The notes beneath the pieces were generated by a model, which was not told where the DNA came from, did not search any database, and saw only the letters and a list, made by a program, of their open reading frames with translations. From Candidatus Omnitrophota bacterium (GTDB lineage Bacteria; Omnitrophota; Gorgyraeia; Duberdicusellales; 4484-171), in assembly GCA_023135855.1 (NCBI GenBank), contig JAGLSH010000013.1, forward strand, positions 1 through 13,571: a stretch of 13,571 nucleotides of DNA, written 5' to 3'. The number at the start of each line of letters is the position of its first letter. Within the stretch, counting starts at the first letter, position 1. Shown one piece after another: positions 6,254 to 12,375 of this stretch. A program made the position numbers and the translations under genes.

Positions 6254-6649
6254 ATGGAAACCATACAAATAATCACTAAAAGAAAAGATGAATTTGTTGA
6301 TATCACCAAAGATGTTAGTAAGATCCTTAATCAAGCAGGAATAGATTCTGGGATTTGTATAATTTATTGCACACACACAACTGCCGGACTAACTATAAAT
6401 GAAAACGCTGACCCTTCAGTTAAGAAAGACATTATTAATTATCTTAACAAGGCGATTCCAGAAGGAGAGGGGTATTCTCATATTGAAGGGAATTCCGACT
6501 CACACATAAAAGCTTCTATTTTTGGTAGCTCTTTAAATGTTATTGTCGAAGGAGGAAGGCTAGTTTTAGGAACTTGGCAGGGAATATATTTTTGTGAGTT
6601 TGACGGTCCAAGAAGCAGAGAAGTTTGCGTAAAGATTATTAAAGGATAA
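6254..6649 (+). CDS. YjbQ / UPF0047 family protein
   Basis: This 131-aa protein shows the full family signature: CTHTTAGLTINENAD (Cys39 to Asp53), EGNSDSHIKASIFGSS (His84), and GTWQGIYFCEFDGPRSR near the C-terminus (Trp108, Gln109, Glu115). The length is typical. The fold is a small homotrimeric barrel with conserved His and Glu. Members have been reported to have weak thiamin-phosphate synthase activity, but the physiological role is unsettled, so no function beyond the family is claimed. Its last codons contain the Shine-Dalgarno of the following mutM gene. Confidence 0.88.
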   Translation: METIQIITKRKDEFVDITKDVSKILNQAGIDSGICIIYCTHTTAGLTINENADPSVKKDIINYLNKAIPEGEGYSHIEGNSDSHIKASIFGSSLNVIVEGGRLVLGTWQGIYFCEFDGPRSREVCVKIIKG

Positions 6650-6652
6650 GAA

Positions 6653-7453
6653 ATGCCCGAATTACCAGAAGTTGAGACAATAAGAAGAGAACTAGTCAGA
6701 AAAATTACCAACAAAAAAATTGTTAATTTTAAGATAACCAAACCTAAGCTTATTAAGGAGCCTTCGGTTTCTGAATTTAAGAAAGGTGTGATTGGGGAAA
6801 GAGTAAAAGAAGTAAGCCGCAAAGCAAAGCTGCTTACGATTAAACTAAAAGAAGATAAGTTCCTAATAATCCATCTAAAAATAGCAGGTTGGCTTCTTTA
6901 TGGGGAAGAAGACCCTAGAGCTAGAGCAGTGTTTTATCTCTCAGATGGAAAAGTTCTAAATTATATGGATTCTAGAGTATTAGGAGAACTAAGGCTGTGT
7001 AAGAATTATAAAGATTTAAACTTTATAAAAAAATTAGGTCCTGAAGCTTTAGACATAAGCTTAAGTAAATTTAGAGAGCTTCTGATATCTAGAAAAGCTA
7101 AGATAAAAGTACTTCTTTTAGATCAAACTTTAATTTCTGGGCTAGGGAATATTTATGCTCAAGAAGTTCTATTTTTATCCAAAATAAATCCTCAAAGAGC
7201 AGCTAACTCGTTGAGCCAGAAGGAAACAAGACTGCTTCATGGTAAAATAGTTTCAATATTAAAAGAAGCCATAAAGCATAAAGGATCATCAGTTGATACT
7301 TATCGGGATTTAGGAGGTGACAGGGGTGGCATGGAGAAAAGACTAAAGGTATATGGAAGAAAAGACAAAAAATGCTATTTTTGCAAGAGGCCTTTGAAAA
7401 AAATATCTTTAGGGGGGAGAGGAAATTGTTTTTGTCCCCATTGCCAAAAATGA
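6653..7453 (+). CDS. mutM: Formamidopyrimidine-DNA glycosylase (Fpg/MutM)
   Basis: This 266-aa base-excision enzyme removes 8-oxoguanine and ring-opened purines and nicks the strand. It starts with MPELPEVET; after Met removal, Pro is the Schiff-base nucleophile and the following Glu assists. Lys59 in RKAKLL is the conserved phosphate/8-oxoG-contact lysine. The helix-two-turn-helix region contains LISGLGNIYAQEVLF. The C-terminal zinc finger is complete (Cys241, Cys244, Cys261, Cys264) and has Arg256 in GGRGNC. The usual HLGMSG loop reads HLKIAG, so the void-filling Met is replaced by Ile. A good Shine-Dalgarno, AAAGGA (6641-6646), lies 6 nt upstream, inside the YjbQ gene. The stop overlaps the next start as ATGA. 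Confidence 0.93.
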   Translation: MPELPEVETIRRELVRKITNKKIVNFKITKPKLIKEPSVSEFKKGVIGERVKEVSRKAKLLTIKLKEDKFLIIHLKIAGWLLYGEEDPRARAVFYLSDGKVLNYMDSRVLGELRLCKNYKDLNFIKKLGPEALDISLSKFRELLISRKAKIKVLLLDQTLISGLGNIYAQEVLFLSKINPQRAANSLSQKETRLLHGKIVSILKEAIKHKGSSVDTYRDLGGDRGGMEKRLKVYGRKDKKCYFCKRPLKKISLGGRGNCFCPHCQK

Positions 7454-9300
7454 ACAACTTGCTTAATTGTCTTCACAATTTAAAACCACCCTATGTGTTT
7501 CTTGAGACCTTAGCTAAGACTCAAGAAGAGAAATCCTCTTTTATATTTTCTAAGTTTAAAGATATTATTACTTTTGGACCCAGAGATGATTTAGATTTAT
7601 TTTTTAAAAAGTTAGAAAGCTATTCTAGGAAAGGCTATTGGCTTGTGGGTTATTTTTCTTATGAATTTGGGTATTTCTTAGAAGAAGCTCATCGACCTTT
7701 AAGGGCGGGAGTGAAAACTCCTATAGCTTGGGTAGGGGTGTGTAAGGAACCAAGGGTAATAAGTAACAAAAAAAAGATTAAACAACAATGTTCTCATTTT
7801 TCCTTAAACAAAGCTTCCTATGAAATAAGGAACATAAGACCAAACATTAGCCAGAAAGAATATAACGGTAAAATAAAAAAAATAAAATACTATCTCAAAC
7901 AAGGACTTACTTATCAGGTCAATTTTACTTTTAAAGAGAAGTTTGATTTCAAAGGTAATGTGGTCAGCCTGTATTCAGATTTAAGAAAATCCCAACCAAC
8001 ATCTTACTCAGCCTTAATCAATACTACCGCAGAACAGATACTTTCATTGTCGCCAGAGTTATTTTTTAAAATAGATAAGAATAAAATTATTGCTCGGCCA
8101 ATGAAAGGGACAATAAAAAGAGGAGAAACTAAAGAGAAAGATTGTAAGAACAAGAATGATCTAAGGAATAGTAAAAAAATAAGAGCTGAAAACTTAATGA
8201 TAGTAGATTTATTGAGGAATGATTTAGGAAGAATTTCTGAATTAGTTCGAGCTCCTAAGCTTTTCGATATTGAAAAACACCCCACTCTTTATCAGATGAC
8301 TTCAACCATAGAGGGGAAACTAAAAAAGAATGTAAAGCTAAAAGAGATGTTTTCTTCCTTATTCCCTTGTGGCTCAGTAACTGGAGCTCCAAAAATAAAA
8401 ACCATTGAACTCATAAAAGCATTAGAAAAAGAACCTAGAGGAGTATATACTGGAGCAATAGGATATATTTCCCCAAAGAAAAAAAGTTGTTTTAATGTCG
8501 CCATAAGAACCGTTCGAATTAAGAAAAATAAAGGAGAACTAGGTATTGGCGGAGGGATAGTCTACGATTCAAAAACAAAGGACGAATATGAAGAAGCGCT
8601 ACTTAAGGGGAAGTTTTTTCGAGAAGGGTTAGAAAAAATAGGACTTATTGAAAGTATTCTTTGGGATAAGAGTAAAGGGTATTTATTCTTAAGTTTACAT
8701 TTAAAGAGATTAAAGAATTCCTCTAAGTATTTTTCCTACCCGTATAGAGAAAGAGAGATTAAAAACAAATTAAAAGAAATAATAAAAAATAAAAGACGAG
8801 ATTTAAAAGTAAGCTTAGTTTTGGATTCTAAAGGAAATATTGATATTAAGGGAGAGCCAATAAAGAAGATCAAAGCCCCAATTAAGATAAGAATAAGCCA
8901 AAAAAGAATAGATTCTAGAAATACGTTTTTATATCACAAGACTACTAAGAGAGCTTTCTATGACCAAGAAAGAAGCAAGGGGTTGGCTAAAGGGTATTTT
9001 GAAACTATTTTCTTAAATGAAAGAGGAGAGCTCGCTGAAGGAGCTATAAGTAATATATTTATTCTAAAGAACAAAAAGCTATATACACCAGTGGCTAAGA
9101 GTGGTCTTCTTCCAGGAATATTAAGAGAGCAACTTATAAGAGAAGGAAAAGTAAAAGAAAAAACACTCTATTTAAAGGATTTAGAAGATGGCGACAAGAT
9201 TTACATAGGCAATTCTGTGAGAAATCTTTTATTGGTAAAGAAACCTCTATTTTCTCCCATGTCAAGGCAAAGTAAAAATGTCCTATTTCCAGCTAAGTAG
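7450..9300 (+). CDS. Fused aminodeoxychorismate synthase component I / 4-amino-4-deoxychorismate lyase (PabB-PabC)
   Basis: This 616-aa fusion makes p-aminobenzoate for folate. Residues about 1-395 are a chorismate-binding PabB domain with ARPMKGT (Lys219, the PabB-type lysine where anthranilate synthases usually have Ala), ENLMIVDLLRNDLGRISE, GSVTGAPK (308-315), EPRGVYTGAIGY and GIGGGIVYDS. Residues about 396-603 are a class IV PLP lyase domain with YHKTTKR (probable PLP Lys497), ELAEGAISNIF and GLLPGILRE. The amide-transfer partner PabA is not in this window. The start at 7450 was chosen because ATGA overlaps the mutM stop and homology begins there; the frame is open 26 codons further upstream, inside mutM. 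The last 13 residues (604-616) and the stop come from the inserted IS element, so the native C-terminus is lost. The natural end is expected near this point, so function may survive. Confidence 0.88.
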   Translation: MNNLLNCLHNLKPPYVFLETLAKTQEEKSSFIFSKFKDIITFGPRDDLDLFFKKLESYSRKGYWLVGYFSYEFGYFLEEAHRPLRAGVKTPIAWVGVCKEPRVISNKKKIKQQCSHFSLNKASYEIRNIRPNISQKEYNGKIKKIKYYLKQGLTYQVNFTFKEKFDFKGNVVSLYSDLRKSQPTSYSALINTTAEQILSLSPELFFKIDKNKIIARPMKGTIKRGETKEKDCKNKNDLRNSKKIRAENLMIVDLLRNDLGRISELVRAPKLFDIEKHPTLYQMTSTIEGKLKKNVKLKEMFSSLFPCGSVTGAPKIKTIELIKALEKEPRGVYTGAIGYISPKKKSCFNVAIRTVRIKKNKGELGIGGGIVYDSKTKDEYEEALLKGKFFREGLEKIGLIESILWDKSKGYLFLSLHLKRLKNSSKYFSYPYREREIKNKLKEIIKNKRRDLKVSLVLDSKGNIDIKGEPIKKIKAPIKIRISQKRIDSRNTFLYHKTTKRAFYDQERSKGLAKGYFETIFLNERGELAEGAISNIFILKNKKLYTPVAKSGLLPGILREQLIREGKVKEKTLYLKDLEDGDKIYIGNSVRNLLLVKKPLFSPMSRQSKNVLFPAK

Positions 9301-9308
9301 AAATGTCC
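9260..9308 (+). repeat. Left end of the IS: three-fold TGTC repeat
   Basis: TGTC at 9260, TGTCCTATTT at 9279 and TGTCC at 9304 are separated by AAAGTAAAAA and GCTAAGTAGAAA blocks. The 9279 copy matches the right end over most of 35 bp, with one gap. These are the likely binding sites for the transposase. The first copies also encode the replacement C-terminus of the pabB-pabC fusion. Confidence 0.65.
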
Positions 9309-9312
9309 GGTT

Positions 9313-10539
9313 TTAGGCATAGATTTCCTTCCTGCTGATCGGGTCTATTTTTGGCATATCCCACTTCCCATTTGCTTCTTTTTTTGTTGTTCCTGGCTTT
9401 TTGATTGTCGTATATTTCAATGGTTTGTCATATTTATCTTTAATTAGTAATAATCCATTTGTGTGTTTTTCTATCGTTACTTTTTTGCTTAATGTAGATT
9501 CTTTTATCTGGTAAACGAAATTATCATTTCTGACAGTAAAATCATTACCTACAGATCTTTTTATCTTTATGCATAAGTTTTTTCTTAAAATACTTATTGG
9601 CAGGGCAGATTTATGAACATCTCCTTGAGATAAATGTTTCTTTGCAAATTTTTTATTATAAGCTGTTAAAAATGTAGGTAGAAATTTATTGGCATCTTTG
9701 ATGTTTAATATCTTATTTATTCTTAATTCTTTTTTTAATCTGTCTTGTAGAGTTCTAAAAAGTCTTTCAACACGACCTTTTGCTTGGGGAGAGTAAGCAG
9801 GTATTATTTGAACTCCTAATTCTTGTATTGCTTCTTGAAATTTTGATAATGGATAATTATTATTTAATTCATCTTCAATAGTAAGTTTTTTATTATTAAC
9901 TTTGTAGGTCTGGTGTAGATCAGCGTATAACGCTAGTGGAATACCGAATTTTTGTATATATCCGATAAAAGAGTCTAATGCTGGCATTGTTCCTTCGTAT
10001 TCGTAAAACTTGCAATAAACAAGAGAGGTAGCATCATCAATAAAGGCCATTAGAACACATCTTGGAGCTCGATCTTCAAACCAGTCATCGTGTGAACCAT
10101 CTACTTGGACTAACATTCCAGCATTGGGCATTCTTTCTCTCTGTTTGCGATATTTCTTTTTCTTTGGTTTGTCTACCCATGATTCATCGTTTATGAGTAT
10201 TTGACGAATAGTTTCTTTAGCTCTAAAGATATTTTTTTCTTCTAGTTTTTCTTTAAAAAGAGTGGGACCAAAACCGGTATAGTCAGCCCGGTATAACTTT
10301 GTTATTCTTTCGGTTTCTTTTTCGGACACTTTGCGAGAAGAATGTTGTCCTCTGGATTTATGAATTAATGCCTCAATGCCATTTTTTCTATATTCTTTAA
10401 GCAATCTACGAATATGCCTCTCAGTGCATTTTAGTGATTTAGATGCAGTTTTCTGTTTCATTAGTTTTTCCTCAACCTTTTGGATTACATGAATCTTTAA
10501 ACTTTCTTTTCTACTCATTACGATTAGTCCTTTTTGCAT
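9313..10539 (-). CDS. IS1202-like (ISNCY family) DDE transposase
   Basis: This 408-aa transposase has an N-terminal helix-turn-helix (KTASKSLKCTERHIRRLLKEYR), a second HTH-like region, then an RNase H-like core. The core starts with MLVQVDGSHDDWF (catalytic Asp147), continues with LYADLHQTY (Asp207), and ends with AYSPQAKGRVERLFRTLQDRL (Glu258). The spacing and the VDGSxxDWF motif are typical of the IS1202 group. No frameshift or stop is visible, so it may be active. The chosen start (10539) lies 5 nt after a perfect AAGGAGG ribosome site (complement of 10545-10551). The frame is open 7 codons further, to 10560, but that start would place the ribosome site inside the gene. Confidence 0.88.
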   Translation of the reverse strand: MQKGLIVMSRKESLKIHVIQKVEEKLMKQKTASKSLKCTERHIRRLLKEYRKNGIEALIHKSRGQHSSRKVSEKETERITKLYRADYTGFGPTLFKEKLEEKNIFRAKETIRQILINDESWVDKPKKKKYRKQRERMPNAGMLVQVDGSHDDWFEDRAPRCVLMAFIDDATSLVYCKFYEYEGTMPALDSFIGYIQKFGIPLALYADLHQTYKVNNKKLTIEDELNNNYPLSKFQEAIQELGVQIIPAYSPQAKGRVERLFRTLQDRLKKELRINKILNIKDANKFLPTFLTAYNKKFAKKHLSQGDVHKSALPISILRKNLCIKIKRSVGNDFTVRNDNFVYQIKESTLSKKVTIEKHTNGLLLIKDKYDKPLKYTTIKKPGTTKKEANGKWDMPKIDPISRKEIYA

Positions 10540-10544
10540 AATTG

Positions 10545-10565
10545 CCTCCTTATAAGACAATTATA
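10545..10565 (-). promoter_or_regulatory. Transposase ribosome-binding site and -10 box
   Basis: On the reverse strand, TATAAT (complement of 10560-10565) is a perfect -10 box. AAGGAGG (complement of 10545-10551) is a full Shine-Dalgarno 5 nt before the transposase ATG at 10539. No good -35 box is visible 17 bp upstream, where the inner terminal repeat lies; the transposase might thus repress its own promoter. This ribosome site is far stronger than those of the host genes here. Confidence 0.55.
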
Positions 10566-10581
10566 TAACATTTGCAAAATA

Positions 10582-10629
10582 GGACATTTTTACTTAGCCC
10601 AAATAGGACATTATCACTTAGCTACTACA
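10582..10629 (-). repeat. Right end of the IS: three-fold TGTC repeat
   Basis: On the reverse strand, TGTAGTAGCTAAGT starts at 10629, TGTCCTATTTGGGCTAAGT at 10610 and TGTCCTATTTTG at 10586. The first 24 nt match the left end at 17 of 24 positions, and the next block matches better. The two copies of TGTCC are 24 bp apart here, against 25 bp at the left end. Confidence 0.65.
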
Positions 10630-10664
10630 TCATTAAATTTAGACTTTTTATTTAAACTTATTTA

Positions 10665-10673
10665 TGGTATTAT
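10665..10673 (+). promoter_or_regulatory. Extended -10 promoter of the trehalose gene pair
   Basis: TGGTATTAT (10665-10673) is an extended -10 element (TGn plus TATTAT). No strong -35 box is 17 bp upstream (TTTTTA at 10645-10650), which is tolerated with an extended -10. The predicted start, about 10680, is only 2-3 nt before the 12-bp stem at 10683. It lies just outside the IS, so the gene kept its promoter after the insertion. Confidence 0.55.
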
Positions 10674-10682
10674 AAAATTTAT

Positions 10683-10727
10683 CCCGTTAGAAATATAAGG
10701 GTGAAGAAAAGCAAAATTTCTAACGGG
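10683..10727 (+). promoter_or_regulatory. 12-bp 5'-leader hairpin, possible RNA regulatory element
   Basis: CCCGTTAGAAAT (10683-10694) and ATTTCTAACGGG (10716-10727) are perfect complements around a purine-rich 21-nt loop containing AAGGGTGAAGAAAAGC. The stem would form at the very 5' end of the transcript. Only three T residues follow the stem, so it is not a normal terminator. It may protect the mRNA, bind a protein, or be part of a riboswitch. No known riboswitch class is recognised. The ribosome site AGAGGA (10740-10745) lies outside the stem. Confidence 0.55.
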
Positions 10728-10755
10728 GGTTTACCTAAAAGAGGAATTTTATTAT

Positions 10756-12375
10756 ATGAGTAGCAAATATTCTTTTAAATCGGTTATTTTTGATCTAGAT
10801 GGCGTAATTACTAAGACTGCCCTTGTTCATGCAGCAGCTTGGAAAGAGGCTTTTGATGAGTATTTACACTTAAGAGAGAAGAGAGATAGAGAGCCTTTTA
10901 AAGAATTTACTCATCAAGCTGATTACCTTCCTTATGTTGATGGAAAACCTCGATATAAAGGCGTACAAAGTTTTTTAGAATCAAGAGGCATTAATATTCC
11001 TTATGGAGATCCAGCTGATTCTCAAGATACCGAGACTGTTTGCGGCATAGGAAATAAGAAGAATACAAAATTTTGTCAGGTTTTAAAGGATAAAGGAGTT
11101 GAGGTTTATTCTTCTACTCTTGAATTAGTTAAATCTTTAGAGGCTTCTGGAGTAGAGATAGGGGTGGCATCCTCTTCAAAGAATTGTAAGGAGATTTTAG
11201 AAGTTGCTAAGATTGAAAATTTCTTCAAAACAAGAGTAGATGGTGTAGTTTCTGTTGAGATGGGCTTAAAAGGAAAACCAGAAGGAGATATTTTTACAAC
11301 AGCAGCTTTTAATCTTGGGACTATACCGGCTGAGTCAATAGTTGTTGAAGATGCAACCTCAGGAGTAGCAGCTGGGCGAAATGGCGGATTCGGTTTAGTT
11401 ATTGGTTTAGCTAGAGAAAACAATCAGAAAGAATTACTTGCTAATGGAGCTGATCTGGTAGTTGCTGATTTATCAGAAATAAATTTAGAATTAATTGAGC
11501 AGTGGTTTCATAAGAAGCCTCGGGGTTTATTTCAAGGTTGGGATAAGAAAAGCGAGACAATAGAATCTTTAGAAGGGAAAGAAAAAGAAACAAAAGCAAT
11601 TATAAATTCTTCTTATTTAGCTAGCGGAAAATCTCATCTTTTTAGTGGTAAGAAAATAGTCTTTTTTCTAGACTATGATGGAACTTTAACTCCAATAGTT
11701 TCACGCCCGGATTTAGCAGTGATTTCCAAAGAGATGCGAGAGACTGTAAAAGAATTATCTCAAAAATATACTACTGCAATTGTAAGTGGAAGAATGAGAG
11801 AGGATGTTGAAAAACTCGTTGGTATTCCGGGATTAATTTATGCCGGGAGTCATGGCTTTGATATTAAAGGTCCGGAAGTTGTAATGGTCGAGCCTCAAGC
11901 TGAGCAGACCATACCTTTAGTTTTTAAGGTAATTGAGAAATTAAAGAAAGAGTTATCTGGAATTGACGGGATGATAATTGAGGAGAAAAAATTTAGCACA
12001 GCTGTGCATTATCGCTTAGTTAGCGAAGAAGATAAAATTCTGAAAATAAAGATTTTAGTTGAAGAAATAATTCAAGAGAATAAAACTTTACGTTTAATGG
12101 AAGGTAAAAAAGTTTTTGAAATTCTTCCAGCTATAGATTGGAATAAAGGTAAGGCTGTAAAGTGGGTAATGAATGCCTTAGGAATTAATTGGGAAGATTA
12201 TTCTGTGGTCTATATAGGGGATGACACAACTGATGAAGATGCTTTTAGAACAGTCTGCACTCGTGGAACCAGTATCTTGGTTTCGGATAAATCTAAGGCT
12301 TCGGCAGCTGATTTTGTCTTGTCTTCACCAAAAGAAGTAAAGGAATTATTTGAAAGAATCCTCGCAATTACTTAA
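10756..12375 (+). CDS. Beta-phosphoglucomutase-like HAD domain fused to trehalose-6-phosphate phosphatase
   Basis: This 539-aa protein carries two HAD domains. Residues about 1-255 resemble beta-phosphoglucomutase: FDLDGVI (nucleophile Asp13, acid/base Asp15), GVASSSKN, GKPEGDIF and VVEDATSGVAAGRNGG. Residues about 290-539 resemble OtsB: FFLDYDGTLTPIV (Asp306, Asp308), VSGRMREDVEKLVGI, YAGSHGFDI, EILPAIDWNKGKAV and YIGDDTTDEDAF (Asp489, Asp490). The first domain would interconvert beta-glucose-1-phosphate and glucose-6-phosphate; the second would dephosphorylate trehalose-6-phosphate. All expected catalytic aspartates are present. The AGAGGA ribosome site is 10 nt upstream. The same domain order, continuing into GH65, occurs in one chain in the mycobacterial OtsB1 type, and the GH65 gene here begins inside the 3' end. 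No otsA is in the window. Domain assignments are firm; exact substrates are inferred. Confidence 0.87.
   Translation: MSSKYSFKSVIFDLDGVITKTALVHAAAWKEAFDEYLHLREKRDREPFKEFTHQADYLPYVDGKPRYKGVQSFLESRGINIPYGDPADSQDTETVCGIGNKKNTKFCQVLKDKGVEVYSSTLELVKSLEASGVEIGVASSSKNCKEILEVAKIENFFKTRVDGVVSVEMGLKGKPEGDIFTTAAFNLGTIPAESIVVEDATSGVAAGRNGGFGLVIGLARENNQKELLANGADLVVADLSEINLELIEQWFHKKPRGLFQGWDKKSETIESLEGKEKETKAIINSSYLASGKSHLFSGKKIVFFLDYDGTLTPIVSRPDLAVISKEMRETVKELSQKYTTAIVSGRMREDVEKLVGIPGLIYAGSHGFDIKGPEVVMVEPQAEQTIPLVFKVIEKLKKELSGIDGMIIEEKKFSTAVHYRLVSEEDKILKIKILVEEIIQENKTLRLMEGKKVFEILPAIDWNKGKAVKWVMNALGINWEDYSVVYIGDDTTDEDAFRTVCTRGTSILVSDKSKASAADFVLSSPKEVKELFERILAIT

Larger units (their letters stand above)
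9260..10629 (-). mobile_element. IS1202-like (ISNCY-type) insertion sequence, about 1.37 kb
   Basis: The element has one complete DDE transposase gene bounded by imperfect inverted repeats. Read inward, both ends start with TGT and show TGT-19 bp-TGTCC-24/25 bp-TGTCC, with GCTAAGT-like blocks between them. The left set begins at 9260, 9279 and 9304. The right set, on the reverse strand, begins at 10629, 10610 and 10586. Matching 19-bp offsets on both sides argue for outer ends at 9260 and 10629; the better conserved TGTCCTATTT ends at 9279 and 10610 are the alternative. Neither choice gives an obvious target-site duplication. The element is inserted at the 3' end of the pabB-pabC fusion. Confidence 0.8.

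Noticed and set aside
7372..7449. Upstream extension of the pabB-pabC frame to ATG 7372
   Set aside because: This part lies entirely within the mutM zinc-finger region and has no family similarity. ATG 7450 gives the ATGA coupling and the expected start of homology.
10540..10560. Longer transposase start at 10560
   Set aside because: The perfect AAGGAGG (10545-10551 complement) would fall inside the gene. It is ideally placed for the ATG at 10539.
9255..10635. Target-site duplication of the IS
   Set aside because: Flanks at 9259/10630 and at 9278/10611 were compared for short and 20-30 bp duplications, and no convincing match was seen.
10683..10727. Hairpin as intrinsic terminator
   Set aside because: Only three T residues follow the stem, the loop is 21 nt, and it lies between a promoter and its gene. 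A 5'-leader role is more likely.
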